From assembly GCA_017591395.1 (NCBI GenBank), contig WEDG01003974.1, forward strand, positions 248,001 through 312,000: a stretch of DNA of 64,000 nt. Direction: 5' to 3'. This DNA comes from Schistocephalus solidus (lineage: Eukaryota > Platyhelminthes > Cestoda > Diphyllobothriidea > Diphyllobothriidae). The notes under the pieces are model-generated. The model searched no databases and was not told the origin of the DNA. It was given only the letters and a program-made list of their open reading frames with translations. A program made the translations under genes and the position numbers. Positions 1-13,799 of this stretch are shown here, piece by piece; within the stretch, counting starts at the first letter, position 1, and each line of letters opens with the position of its first letter.

Positions 1-2936
1 TCACGAGAATTCGTATTTTGTCTTCCGTGTGTACATTGTGTTAGATTTGATCGACCAAGTCAAACAGATTTTCACTTGATTGCGCCGATGAGGACGTCAC
101 AGGACTATAATATTTAATTAGCTCGCATGTTAACAGGCAGATCATGGACTAATATAGTTAAAAAGAATCGTCAGGTGCAATCGTAAATGAAAATGTTTTG
201 TGAATTTAAAGATAACTAGTTTATTGTAAAATTTCTCCATAGCTATTTCAAGTTTCCATTTACGATGAGTTTTACACAGTATTTGAAAATGGGGTGAATT
301 CTCTATCATTCTCAGTGACTTCGGTTGAATGCCCATAAATGGAAATTCCGTTGGATGCGTTTTGTAAAACCTTCAAAACAATTTATTTTTCAGAAGCATT
401 TACCAAGGTAGCGACCTTTTGGTGGTTCTTTCTAATGCACATGACCGTCTGGGTTATATTTTCAGATTCCCATAAATATGAAAACTCACTGCCGTGAAAA
501 ATGAACGTCCATAACAAAAGCCGGAAAAATTCATTTCTACATATAGTTGGTTAAACAACTTTCGATAATAAGGTAACTTATTAAAAAGTGATTTGATTAG
601 ATGATTTGCTGTCAAATATCTGCGTAATTAAAGTTTTTCCAAAGTGATGTCAAGGAAAAACTGGGACCATTTGACCAAATTTTCGACTTCACTGAAAAGT
701 AGGGATAAAATGTCTATTAAAAATTTAAAAACTCACTTTTATCTTTCTTGTGGAGCGTTTTTCGATATATTTGCTTACATCTCAGTCTTGTTCTAAGATT
801 TCAAACACACAAGTGAGTGGCCGAATATATACTGATATTTTGCGATAAAATGTCAATTAACTATCTTTTCTGTGTCAAGTTTCCTTTCTCATTTATAGTC
901 AACTGCTGACCGAAATTATCTTGGCAGGCTTCGCGTACTTCGTGACAGTGAAACGTTGTGGTGTGTCATCGCATCTTGTATATATGCGAATTTAAGTTCC
1001 TAACTATCTGTGTGGTAAACAAAAGTACATTTACAATAGTTTATTACAGAGTTGTTTGGTTCAAAACGTCAAAACTTTATAATCATGATTTTATAAACTT
1101 AATATGCCCTCATGTTTCGGAAAAAAATGTGATCTCTCAAAGTTTCATTCACCTGATTTTCATGAAAACAAAACAAAATTTTCCGTTCTCCGAAAGGATA
1201 TGATCTGCATGTTTACAGCTTATATAAATATTCATTCATAGTACTGAGCATTAAAGCACAATCCTTTGATATGTAGCTTTCATTGGCGTAGGCAAACTCC
1301 TGAATAGCAAGAAACGTCGAATTTTGCCCCAATTAGCTCCGATTGCCCATCAGTACACTGAGCTGAAGTGAACTCTTTATTATTAAACAGCTTTTTGGGT
1401 ATCAATTTAATATGAAATACAGAACTTACACCTTTAAATGCCTGCCCTGCTACTAACCTCAAATTCTGATATAGACATTTATGAGTTAAGAAATCTACTG
1501 TACACTGTACATCCCGAAGAATACAATGTACACAAGGAAAGGTTCGTCAGTGCAAAATCAGCTTTTGGTAAAAATAAGCTGCTCTTTTATCTTGAATTTG
1601 ATTTTAAAAGTTGCCTTTAGTTAAAGGGCTTGAAAGGCAAGAAAGCAAAATAATTTTCTTTGACTATATTTCTCATCTATGCACAATGTGATTATTTGGA
1701 ATTCAAGAATGTGTAAAAGATGTTTGCCTTGCACTTAATACACGGGAGGTTCCACCCACTATTCATATGCCTTAGGTATCTTAACGGAGGTTCTGACTGA
1801 TGTGTTATTTAGCAGAAGTCTCTGTGTACGTGGAATGCCTCTTTTTAAAATGCGATGCCCGAGAAATGATGGGTCTTATAGTTCATCGATCTACGATTTG
1901 CCCAGATAGAGTCTTTGCATAACTAGAGGGAAAGTGATCGCGCAAATAAATATGCTTAATTTTTATTTCCGTTTCTAAAGCGTTCAATGGGCGTTACAAA
2001 GTAGGCCCGTTGCTAGGCAATTAACCGGAGGAACTGGACAATGTAAAACATCCTAAGCTGGTAATTTAGTGTAATTAAATTTATGGACGTTGTGCACCGA
2101 TGCGCAGTTTGTGCGTTATTTTTTTAATAACTTTGAGTTTTTTGCACCAGAGAAAATTACGAATGAATGTAATTTATTCATGAATACTAATAAACTGTTC
2201 TTGTAAAAATAGAAAAAAATATGCACACATAGTATTCAGAGATCGCGCATCAACCTTGCTCAAATGTGTAGATCACATGGCAAAAAAAACACCCGAAAGG
2301 GAATTTAATTTTATGCAAAAGAATGAATAAGAAAGGTTATTTAAGCAAAAAAGTAAACTGATATCAGCAGTTTGGTAAATGGCGAAAATAAATTATCGAC
2401 AAAACCGAAAGACGATAAAAATAAGACCACTCAATAATTTAATTTATTTTGTTTTGAGGAGCACACATATTTTAACAGACGGTTCCAGATAAATAATTTG
2501 TATTTGAATATTATCAACAAATAGCAGTGGGATCATGATATTCACAGAGAGCTTGACTGATATTTTCAGCAATTCAGAAGACAATGCATTTTCCAACCTG
2601 GTTTCAATATCTTAATCGAGCAAAGGCACGCTGCCCATATACCTAACCGAATAACGGATCAAAGTACAGAAAATCAGTTTAATGAGAATAAGTAGACGCG
2701 ATCGAGGAGACAAGGATTTTAGTCGCCTGACATTTTGGATCCCAGCTTGAACTCATCTTTAGAGAGTACATAAACAAGGGTAATTCATGCACAGTGCAAA
2801 GCAGTAATTATCAGATGCAGTCACTTACTATGCTAATGCAAACCTAGTTGAATTAACTGCTCCCCTTTCATCCAGGATGATTGTTGTGGGTTGTTATCCC
2901 CAGACATTTCATCACACACCTTGGATGTTAGAATGA
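1..2936. other. AT-rich non-coding DNA
   Basis: No reading frame here resembles a known protein and the short open frames have no recognisable motif. The only local pattern I noticed is a doubled TGTACA palindrome at 1499-1511. The stretch could be intergenic or intronic. Confidence 0.6.
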
Positions 2937-2939
2937 TTA

Positions 2940-3265
2940 TTTCTCAGCCATCCGGCCTACCGGCATTGTCATTAGAAAATACGTGTACTTGAGCGATCCC
3001 CAAGCGGGTGATTGCCACACTGAATATGGATTCGGGAGATTATCGCAGTTGCTAATAGATTCGATGCCTGTAAACCATGATTCAAGCAAGTCATGTCTCA
3101 CAAAATTTTCAAATGTCGCGAGAATGGCAGGTTCATCGAATTTAAATGTGTGGCCGGGTCTCGGTAAATGAGCCACGAATTTAGAATTGACATAATTTCT
3201 CCGTGCTGCTGCCGCATGTTAGGCAATTTGTGCCCAGAGCAGTCTTTTTAGGATCACCGTCGAAT
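2940..3265 (-). pseudogene. Penelope-like element GIY-YIG endonuclease fragment
   Basis: Read on the minus strand, this encodes the C-terminal part of the endonuclease domain of a Penelope-like retroelement, which nicks target DNA for insertion. The recognisable order is SGHKLPNMRQQH (helix after the GIY-YIG core, resembling TGRKL-type PLE motifs), then NSKFVAH, then GHTFKFDEPAIL, then DLLESWFTGIESISN and LPNPYSVW. The spacing (TGH-type motif, then R-x-LLE-W, then a S-I-N-like motif, then L-P-x-x-Y) matches the other PLE remnants in this window. The first motif lies in a different frame from the rest, so at least one frameshift is present. The GIY and YIG strands and the whole reverse transcriptase are missing. 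It is a short dead fragment; the family call is from motif memory only. Confidence 0.6.
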
Positions 3266-6200
3266 TTCTTTGCCTGTACCTGCAACCAATTCAACAAAAG
3301 ACTCTAGATATTTCTCGAAATGACAGTGTTTCCTTTGTTCTTTGCATCCGGTTTTTGTTCGACTGCAACTCAAAGTGGTGTGAGAAGGCAGTTGTCCTTG
3401 TTCCAGCAATCGTCTCTATTTCGTCTGACCTACTTCCTACTTTTATCTTCGTGCACTGACTTTCTATGATTTTTAAAAACAAATCCTGTACCATTTTTAT
3501 TTCATTTCCAAAAAAATAGTGTATGCACAAAGAGGTACTTATTATGCTAAGAGCATTCTTAGTCTGTTCTAAAACTTAATAGGAATATTTGAGCTCGATT
3601 CCATTAGATTCAACCGATCAAGCACGAAATATTCACACTCGTCTCACAGAGAGGCAGTAGTACATATATGAATAAATTTGTCCTAAATGGGGAATCTTGA
3701 GCATTTTTCATATTGTATCTCCCTCAATATCAGAATACTCCCCATAACTATCTACATTGATGCACAGCAGTTCAATAAACGCAAGTTTCCTCATTATTAC
3801 CATCGGATTAGGGAAGGAAACCAGCAATAATTATTGACAAATCTGTTCCCCCTGTCTGAGTCTGATATGTTATCCTTGAGGTTCTTTAAAAGATGGAGGA
3901 TATGTAAGTAGTGACTTATGTACATCTCACGAGTATTTAAGGATATTCGCACTCGAATGTGAGTCCCCGTCTGCTACTTTGGGCTATATTAGATAGACAC
4001 CTAACTGTTGACCACTTCCTATTACACTTTCAAAGTCTGCTATTCCGATACAATCAAATATATTTGACAATTTTATTCATTGGTTTCAGGAAACGCCGTC
4101 TCACAGAAAAATAAATCAAATCTTTGTCTTTTACGACAAAAGCGATGTATAATAATAAATGAAAAAAGCTTCTTTTTTGTCGGCCACAAATCGGGCAGTT
4201 AAACAGCTTCAGCATGGCTGGAAAACTTACTTTGGGGAGCTGATATCATTTTAGTCTATTCACGAATATTAGCAGAAATCTGTCGAAGGATTATATGGCG
4301 CTCTGCGTCGTATTCAACGTTGCTCAAGTGGTAAAGACACCTTCCTGATATTTATTTCACAAATGCGCACTGTCTTTTTGGCAATTATAACGGATCTGCA
4401 GACTGCATAGAGATAACCGGCTTCGGATTGCAGGTAGTTACGAATGAGTTGATAACAAAGATAATCGATTACCTTTGCTGTGCTTTTAGAAATAATAGTT
4501 GGCACATCGGAAAACCGCTACGCAAAATACACAGCTAAACGTTAGTACGAAATTAAAGTTATTTTTTTAAAGTGCACAAGCTACTTATTTGGATCACTTC
4601 GTAGTTCCTGTTCAGCACGTATGTCATGTCTCTTACACATGTTCTATAATTACTGCAATCAGGTTTATAGAAGTCATGGATGACTTATATTATAAATCAG
4701 TTTCGTTAAAAAGACCGAGATTTTATAGCTGCAAAGGAATCACCCACGTTGGAAGTGTCTAACTTATAAACGATTACACTATAACACGGTGAATAAATTA
4801 CTAAAATTAATTGATTCATACCGAGATTGTTGGCTGATTCATAACTGATCCCGAACAACGGTAGATTGGAACTTCAGCGATCGCTCGATCACTCTCGAGC
4901 CCCGCAAACAGCCGCACAGTGGCTAGTTAAATAATAGGAAAACGGGCATTACCAAGAGAGACAAGGGAGACTACAATGACCATTTTCAGCTTCTTAGCAG
5001 TCATTAGCCTAACATAAAACATCCCAGATATTGCATCATCTAAGAATCACTTTGCTACCTGTTCAATAGACGTTTAGTGATCCAAACATTCATCGTAGAC
5101 TTGTTTTCAGCCACAGGTGGATACAAATTGTCTTACCCCTGGCGTGCGAGTTGGCTTAATTTGTGACTGAAATATCAGAATTCAACCTCGCACTGATTCG
5201 CAGCACCCATGAGATGAACCAGTGCGGCTTAGAGAGGTAAACACTAAAGGCCGCTGTGCATTGAGCTTAGATTTTATCAAGGGCCGTTGAACGCATCGCA
5301 CCTTGAAAATGCGATGTATCAAAGTGCTGACCCAATGAATAGACAGTCGATTTTGCTTTCTACTGACAATACGGGGTCTGGAAGTTGAAGTAAACTAGAA
5401 CAAGAGAACAACTCTGCAGTATGGCCTGAGGATTATTTATCAATGATTGATGGGGGCCTGGTAGTCTCTGACCGTCAATTTCACATTCGTGAACCTTCCA
5501 CTATAGGAATCTCATTTTTGATGGCAGCTAAAATTATCAATCCGCATGCCAGGCACTAAGCAAGTATTTGCCCACAAAGCGGCATTGAAAATAACGCTTG
5601 CCACTACATCGAGAATGTGGGTGTCTTATCCTGTTTTAAACGACTGATAAGCTCTCGGTAGAGCAAGAAACCTCTAAAATATCATTAATCTCCAGGAAAT
5701 GAGATCCGAATGTCTCCTTTACCTATGTGAACAGTTCGTCAATATCTCGCATTCTCGATTGGAGTGGTTTATAAAATACCTTTTATCACACCACAATGTT
5801 CTCTAGCTAGATATTTTTGTGTAAGAATAGAACTACAACTTAAAATTATAATACTCAGAACCAAATAGTCTGAGATAAAATGAGATATGTTTTCAGAAAA
5901 ACAATTTATAAATTAACGAGCGGATTTCATTATTATTGTATATAAAAGTAAAGTTTTGCAACAATAATTTTTAGGTTTCTGCATTTTGTCGCGAAAACGT
6001 CGAATAAACTCGATGAAAACAGATTACTTTGAGATAGGTCTTGCTTAAGAACATTTAAAAATGAACCCGAAAGCATGTTCAAACCAGTGCAATATCAGCT
6101 CTGACATAAAAAAAATAAATAAAGCCAAACAATCTAAGTGGTAACATTTTTTTTCAAAAACGTACGTAGAAATGTATAATACAATGTATAAAAAGCATCT

Positions 6201-7560
6201 TTCACCCGCTGCAAAGGTTAATTTGCCAATATTTGGCTGAAAATTGCAATTCATATTAGGATATTAATTTCTTCAGTGAGACATGCAATATGCAGAACAA
6301 AGAGTTTATTGAAGTGACATTTCGGTATATGACTAAAACAAATCGTCAAAAGGCAATCATATATGAGGGTTTCGAGTGCGAATCCGAAACTTAAGTTTTA
6401 ATAACCTTTTTTTCTAATTAATCGTGTTATCTCCCGAACCACTTTCGGTAGCTCGCTTTTATCGGTAATATTTATTTGTGGCAAGGATTAACGATTGGCC
6501 CTAAAATTTTCTTATCTGGCTTTAGCGATGCATCTGACGATAGAAAAACTTATGCAGTTTAACAGTTTATTTTTAAATCGCAATTGTTTCACAAAGAAAT
6601 TCACCATATTAACGTATTTGATTTAAGTTAACTCTACTGCTCAAATTCAATTTCTAAGATCATTTTGCACACTGCGAGGAAATAATGTAACGCTGAATCT
6701 ATATATCCCACTTTCTCCTATGTTTAAAAACATAAAAGTTACTACCGTTTTAAGATTAATCGACTGAATTTCAATTTACTCTTATTTTGTCAAAAAAAGA
6801 AACGGTCAGATCCATAGTGGAATATTTATAACGTGAACCAGATCATACAAATTCAGGATTTTATTTATTTTAAAGTTGCTTTTGTACGTCCTGCCTGAAT
6901 TTCTCAAAAAACATGAAAAATCTGTAAGTGTGATTTCCATTGAAACGGTCGTTGGGACTAAAACCTGCACGAATAATTCGGACTCAATGATATCATTTTG
7001 CCAGCAATAACGTTGGCCTTTGACTTATGTTAGATAACTGATTGTTAAGGGCGGCGAAAAGACCTTTTCATGGAGGAATTTAGTGTCTAGTAGACATGGG
7101 TGATCGTAAATGCATTCAAAGACGTTTCTCTTGGCATTTATTGTTTTCTGGTTGTAGGCTATTAAGTTTAACAATTGACCATTTGATAAAGTTTAATGAG
7201 AGCAGCAGATCATAAAGATAACAACTTTGACAGATTAAAGCTTAAAACAATATTACGATATCACGGAGAGAGTTGAATTAAAATGAGACAATAAATAAGA
7301 TCGGTAGTTGGTATAAAAATAGCCCTGCATTTTGGGCTGCTATTTTATATCAAAAAGCAAATTCTTTCGACAGGAAAATTTTACCATTTAATGCTAGGAT
7401 GCGATTACTTGTACTGGATGTTTTTTTAGCATCATCGTCGAGTCACGTGGCCAAGAAATTATACATTTAGCAAACATCATAACTATGTTTCCTTATCCTA
7501 ATGGATCCTGAAACAAGCCTCGAGTCTCCGCAACCCATATCTCATCTATTAAAAGTTGCA
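3266..7560. other. non-coding DNA without recognisable genes
   Basis: Mostly AT-rich sequence with short, motif-free open frames. The part from about 5100 to 5700 is visibly richer in G+C than its surroundings and may hold an old mobile-element remnant, but its translations gave nothing I recognise. Confidence 0.5.
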
Positions 7561-7662
7561 CTGAGAAGAAGAAGACAAAGAAGGCAAAGAAGTAAAAGAA
7601 GAAGAAAAAAAACAATGAAGAAGGAGATGATGAGGAGGGGGAGGAAGAAGAAGAAGATTAGC
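7561..7662 (+). repeat. polypurine (GAA/GGA-rich) tract
   Basis: About 100 bases are almost purely A and G on the plus strand, built from imperfect GAA, AAG and GGA units. The long open frame on the opposite strand here is a low-complexity artefact (runs of Ser, Pro and Leu), not a gene. Confidence 0.8.
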
Positions 7663-8221
7663 AGTTGATTTCGTTATATGTATCCGTACACATTTTAAGA
7701 ATATTCCCGTTACTGAGATGTTGCCAACCCCACATACCCAGAGTTTTTTAGCACGTAATAACACACTTTACAAAAACTTGGAATTTGCTTTGGAATATGC
7801 AGTAATTTGTAAAAAACAGACAGCTGAGCAATTTTACCAAATCCGACAAAACCAAAAAGTGGGCATATTATTAGTAACGTAATTCAGGCTTAATAGGACA
7901 GCATGTAGGGGTAGGAGATGCAACAAAAGAGAAACATTATAACGGTATTTAACAAGTAAAATTGGCAGTACTGTGCTGAAGGTAATGTTTGGCATTTAGG
8001 CCATTAAAATATCTATCAGACTTGGTACCGGACAAACCATCAATATTGAATTGGCTTATGAAGGCATCATTTAAAGTTTCCATTTTTGAGAGAAAACTTT
8101 CAACTTTTTGCCATCCTCTCTTGTTAAGTATAAGGTATTTTTACTCGTATTCCAGTCGATAGAAACGAAAGCAATCCATAAGCTGTGGCCCAAGCAACTA
8201 CGTGCTATCCAAAATATTATC
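7663..8221. other. AT-rich non-coding DNA
   Basis: I see no gene, repeat or structured element in this stretch. Confidence 0.5.
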
Positions 8222-8670
8222 TTAATCGTAAAATGTATTAGGGTTGAGCTTCCTTAGAGCATGAAATAGGGTATAATCATGCAACATGGGGTTCCTGTTC
8301 AGTGTAAGGGATTGTTGATTTAGCCTAGGACATTCACAGTATGTGAATTTGTGTTTCGCTGCTGCAACCGTCCGATGGTTTTCGCAACGTGGTCGTTTTT
8401 CGAAGGTCCATTGTGAAAAAAATGCGTAAAAAAAGCATTTTTGACCGACGCTACTACTGCGTTTTGTGGCCCAATATACCACTTAACCATTGTATGCGCA
8501 TCTTGACCTTGTGTCTCAAAGTAGAATTTCATATCGGATTCCATTTGAATTTGGTTTCCAGGTGCACTTTCGATAATAGGTTCCTGCTAAATGTAATGCC
8601 CCTTCGCTGCAGAACGCGCGCAAATTGTCGGCCTGGTTATCCACAAACAGCTGTATCTGAACTCACTTAA
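8222..8670 (-). pseudogene. unidentified coding-like remnant
   Basis: The minus strand gives a fairly protein-like reading over about 85 codons: APGNQIQMESDMKFYF, then VKWYIGPQNAVVASV, then THFFHNGPSKNDHVAK, ending in a stop near 8320. A second overlapping frame stays open to 8222. Upstream, the same reading meets a stop near 8590 and then a plausible CARSAAKGHYI segment. Composition is less AT-rich than the flanks. I do not recognise the family. It could be a decayed mobile-element gene or chance, and no splice sites or promoter support a host gene. Confidence 0.25.
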
Positions 8671-9536
8671 GTAAAAGGAATCTACGTTTTTTAAAAACTG
8701 TCCTGCTTCTTTTTAATAAAAGGGTTTATTAGCACATCCTCCGAAACGGATCATTGACACCTTGCGTAGATTGGGCAAGAAAACGCAAAAACTCATTTGC
8801 TCAATAATATGCATCAAGATCTCATTCACAATATCTGGTGAAGTGTTTGGCAATCTCTAGGGAAAATGACATTCTATGCGTTCTATTAAGTTTTTGCATG
8901 AAGCTCACAATGCCTGAGCGGCCTAACTGGCCATACGACGGACGGTTAATGCGACGAAGCGACTAATCCAATTGGATACATGGAGTCACTTCTTTTCCAA
9001 TATGCATGCATAAGAGAATTTAAAAGTCTAAAGAAATAGTTAAGGCCGAAGATGGATTCGTGCACAATATAGTATGCAGCGACAAAGTATATTTTAATTT
9101 TCTCTGTCAAGAATGTAGGGCAGAGCACTGACGAAGTATTCAAGGAACGAAAAAGCTGAGTGATTTTACATCAGGCTACTTATACCTATGCTCAGTATTT
9201 GAGAAATGTGATACAGAATATCAGAATTTTGGAATTTAAACGAATTTAAATTTGACGTGGTATTAAGAAAATTTAGATTAATATTTCAAGTTCAATCGAG
9301 ATAGGAAAACGTGTTGCTCAAAATTTTAGAACTAAATATTCAACCATGTACACAGCGACGTCTTGCAGTAAGTAAAATAAAAATCGTATAGGGGGCTAAT
9401 CACTGTAATTTTAAAGTATGAAATTTATTCCTGAACAATTAGCTGATAATTTTGTCTTTCAACGCAATAACATTTATTAAAATAATGCGACGTATGTTTA
9501 AGAACAAACTCCTTTAAAACAGATTTTTAATGTGAA
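8671..9536. other. AT-rich non-coding DNA
   Basis: No recognisable gene, RNA or repeat was seen here. Confidence 0.5.
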
Positions 9537-10118
9537 GTGCATAGTTGGTACACTATGCAAAAGCAAATCTTGAGAGCCTTATATTTTTCAAACTCTCGAA
9601 GTCAACTCAAATGGCTGACTAATGAAAGATTTGTCAGAATGCAGTTCTTCATCACAAAAGTTGATTTAAGCCTTCCCGAGCATCCATTTATTGTTTGCGA
9701 CTCTGCCTATTTTAAATACAGTATTCTTATCAAGACTGAGCTTTTTAGCAACAAGTATATTTTTGCAAAAGAGTTGCCTTCCACTGTTATACCTAGGAAA
9801 TAAAACGTGACGCAAAACGCACTAGCATTTCTAAACAACCTGATGGGAGCCGCTAAACTGAAAAATTCTGAGGTGTTTTTAAACGCTAACTTAAACGGCA
9901 AACCGTTCCTAATTGATAGGCGAAAAGGTTTGAGAAACCTCGTGCAAAATTCAGAATTGAAATATCCCATGAAAACATGGCTATTATACAAAGTCGTGCA
10001 AATCCTCCTCAAACGTCGAACACTTTCGCAACTGACCTCGCTGAAGACAACACTAACCGAAACCCTTGTAAAGAAAATGAAGCCAAAAACTGGTGAAAGA
10101 AATCTTCATTCGTCTTAA
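9537..10118 (+). pseudogene. unidentified reading frame interrupted by one stop
   Basis: Two open stretches in the same plus-strand frame (9537-9803 and 9807-10118) are separated by a single TAA at 9801-9803, giving about 190 codons broken once. The first part contains KWLTNERFVRMQFFITKV and the second NSEVFLNANLNGKPFLI followed by a Lys/Arg-rich C-terminus. The LNGKPFLID string faintly recalls a retropepsin strand, but the DTG/DSG catalytic triad is absent (DRR follows), so I do not call it. An opposite-strand frame of 101 codons overlaps. It is either a decayed gene or a chance run in AT-rich DNA. Confidence 0.25.
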
Positions 10119-11759
10119 CTCGGTAAAAAACTTTGCTTGCAGTTTAAAATAAACTCAACGTCTGGTTCCCAGAGTTCAGTTATACTGTCAAAAATTAACG
10201 AACAGTGAATAGTATACTATTTAATCTGGAAACTGTGTAACCATCCTATTGCATTGAGTCTTCTGTAAGTATAATTAGCATACATGGCATAAGGGGCTTA
10301 AAAGTGCGGCCCACTCCGAGCCTTTACTTTCACATCCAGAATTTACAAGAAATACGTGTCTGACTGCAATAAAAAGGGTCTAATGCACCATCACGCTATG
10401 ATATGCAAACATCAGCCCATTAATTGTGCAGTACCGAATGTGAAAATGCTAATAAGCAATTGACGTCAGCAAGGATTGGTATCCTGTTGAGGTACTTTGG
10501 AAAGTTCTTCTCTAAATGAAAAACATGGCTTTTCGTACAACACAAAAATTAAACGAGTAAAAGTAGGAAATTTTGAAGTGAGACGAAAAAGAGGATGTCT
10601 TTTTAAAATCACGAAAAAGAGCCCTTCTTTTTCAATTCTTTACTAGATAACCAGGGCACTATTTTTTCCCCGTTCTTTTGATAAATAAGAGGGTCCTTGC
10701 TGTCTATGTAGAACCCCATTTGGAATTCTGGCTACCATAAGTGACCAGTGCCATGAAATTTTAACTGAAATGTTGCATGATGATTTCGATCGTTAACTAT
10801 CAATTAAGGTGAGTTGTCATATCGAGCAACATTTGGTCTTTTCGCATAATACTTGGCACTTGGCAGAATTCAGGTTAATAACTGCATATATTTTCGACCG
10901 CCAGTAAATTTTGCAATCGAAAGTAATGAGAACTTAAGTATAATATTTATTATGGTCATATTTCGGTGGCTTTTTAGCATATACATAGTTACGAATTAGT
11001 CAGTGATTACTCGAAAGAATGCATTTTTTATATTCTGTTTAGGGAGAAGTTTTATTTTGTGAAAAAACGATTGCGCTTTTTTTGAGCAAACCCAAAAAAT
11101 AAACCTCAACCGTCAATTAAAGCATTTCTTTTTCTTGACCGAAAGAAAGAAGTGCATCTGCAGGCAATGTACGCATTTCCTTTGTCAGACAAAAATTCGG
11201 CATCATATTGTGCATTACGAAAGACATTGCGAAGGTTTTCGCTACGTCAAAAATGTTACTTTTGCATTTTTTAAGCATTTGGGGATTAAAGGGGTTTTCC
11301 AAAATGCACGCCCAAATTACTTTGCATATGTAGGTTTTGAATCTTTTAATATTTTAAGGGTGCTATTGAGATGGGGAATGGTTTACTCACTAGGAAGAAC
11401 AATACCTTCATTTTGATGTGGAATGCTAAAAGAATGAAATTTCTTCTGATTAAATGGATAAATATATGCTTTTTAAAAATGTTTTAAAGCATATATTGGG
11501 AAATGTTACTTGGCAGTTCCGCAAAAAATAGTGTTCTGAAAACTTACAGTAGAGGACCGAACTGTGATCAAAATGTGAGTGAGTATTGAAGTGTTTATTT
11601 GGTTTTGTTATTTTTATTTTTTTAGTGGATTAGATTCTTCGAAATCTTTTTTTCCGAAGGAAAGCTGTATGTGCAATCTTATATATTAAGGCAGAGCTGG
11701 CAGGACATGCGTGAAATCGGAGGCTGCTATTTAGTATCACAGAACAAAAGTCCATAGTT
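10119..11759. other. non-coding DNA with short open frames
   Basis: Two opposed short frames overlap at 11117-11416. The minus one (MENPFNPQMLKKC and onwards, 61 codons) reads a little like protein but matches nothing I know. The rest is AT-rich with no recognisable element. Confidence 0.4.
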
Positions 11760-12340
11760 TCTGTAACTTTTGCTATAAAATGAAATTAACATAAGAATGA
11801 AAGGCTTCAATCTATTCTGGACTAGCAATTGTTACCTTTTTCCAGTGAAAGTAAGGTGACAGCAAATAGAAAGAAATCATCGTAACTTCACAAAATGTTA
11901 CCAAAAATGATAATTGTGGAAAATTGTTTCTTTACATTACAGACATTTTTAGCCCAAAACGCAGAAATAAACTTGTTTACCAGGATGTGTGGCTTACTAC
12001 GTCGAAAATGATGACCATTAACAAATAAGTACAAGATACTGTGGAGATAAAATTCAAAGAAACTATATTTAATTTAAAGAATGCGAAAAGACACTTTTGT
12101 TCAATAAAGTAACCACTATCTGGAATATAAAATCGAAATGAACGACAGATTACCAGTTTTTGCAAAAGCTTTTTATATAAATTGATCCTCTTGTTTGTAT
12201 TTTCAGTCTAAGAACGTGACATTTAGATAAGAAAATTTGAGAAAAAATGCTCTTATATAAAACGACAGGTTAGTTCCGTCCATTTCATTCTAAAATGTAC
12301 AACTTATATCAAAGGGTCAAAAAACCGATAAAACTTCCAC
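11760..12340 (+). repeat. dispersed repeat R2, copy 1
   Basis: This stretch aligns by eye, in the same orientation, with 35480-36060. The clearest shared block is around ATAAACTTGTTTACC (11970-11985 here, 35670-35690 there), with weaker similarity on both sides, including a CTTAGAACG-like block about 250 bases downstream. No coding capacity is visible. It is probably a decayed interspersed repeat of unknown class. Confidence 0.45.
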
Positions 12341-13790
12341 ATTTCGCCTTGACTTTAACTAGGACTAAGGTAACGTCCGCATATATTATTTAGCAAAATA
12401 TTTAATTAACGTGCTGTTTATTTGGGTTACTTATTAAAAAAAGTTTTTGAATTGATCTTTAACATATTACTTGTCGATTTATGGAGAAGACGTTCATTTC
12501 GCTCAGCATTGTATTTTCTTGTTAGTCTGAATCAACAAGCATGACCTAAATGGCCATCTCTTTTAGAAAGAAAAACCAAATGCTAACTACTCCAGCATAT
12601 GCTTTTGAGAAATATGTTATATTTAAAAGGTTTTGATAAACACCTAGAAAAGAATCTAAATTTATTGCTTTCCAATTAAAATGAGTGCAAATTGCTGAAT
12701 ATTCACGGGCATTAAAAGTTTAAGCAGAAATTAATTGTTATCCAATACCATAAAGGCATGTGAAGCAATTTAAAGAAACGATATTTCTCTTAGTATACAA
12801 AAAATGGTCTGCTTACCATATAACCTATCTAAAAGTTATTCGTCGCATTTAAATTGATTTTTCACGTTACCAGAATGTTCCGCGTTTTTCAAAAAAGTTA
12901 GTATTAAAAAGAGTAATATTACTTGTTAAATGTTCTTGAAGTTTTAAATTTAATTAAGATTGTTCCTTATTATTTAATGCATTGATGTCAATGTGCGAGT
13001 GATTATCCATCTTTTTGTAAATGTTGGCATTTTTCATGAGTTAGTTCACTCACTCTATTCCTGTTAACACAGCAATCGCTGCGCTAATGTCTAAGATAAT
13101 GGTGTCATATTTTGACTTTCAACACGCAAGATACAAACGTCTGAGAATAACAGGGAAAGTGAAGCTTGCAAATCACTTCAAACATCTGCAGATATGATGC
13201 AGGATGATGTTGGAGAAAGGAAAAATTTGTTAATGCAAGCAAATATTTTTTGGCTTAAAAATCGCGTTAAAGTAATCAGGTAGAGGTTTAAAGCAACAAA
13301 ACTACAGACAGATTAAAATAAATTTCTCAAATTACTGCTTTATTGGTAGTACGTTTGCATCAGCAAGGACCAGGTGTTTGGATAACAAATACGTATTCAG
13401 TGTGTACCGTTTATTCTGCGCATTGTGGGCTGTATGCAATTTGATTTATCTTACACTAAATCTGAAATGGAAATTCTTTTTTGTTTAACATCAGTAATCC
13501 AGTGAGAGATTGAAATATAAACTTTTAAATAGATAAAAACGGTCCTTGCAAACAGTGCGCGCTCTCAAGTAAAACTGGCATTTGGTTTTCTCGATCGAAG
13601 ATATCTGTTTCTTCTATGAAATCTTGCAAATCTCACTTCCTAAGACGAGAACTACCGTTTGCTTCCTTGTAAATGTTTTCTAGGTAATTTTTCTTTTTAC
13701 GTTATCTGTAAAAATCCTCGAAGACTTCGTTTTTAAATGGCGTCTCTATTGCAACGTAATGCGGACAAAACAGCTTACCTTCCACGAAAA
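12341..13790. other. AT-rich non-coding DNA
   Basis: I see nothing recognisable here. Confidence 0.5.
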
Positions 13791-13799
13791 CAATGAGCA

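Noticed and set aside
7549..7764. A 71-codon minus-strand frame rich in Ser, Pro and Leu.
   Set aside because: It is the translation of a polypurine tract's complement.
9807..9930. A retropepsin-like protease (NGKPFLID).
   Set aside because: The DTG/DSG triad is missing and no gag or RT lies nearby.
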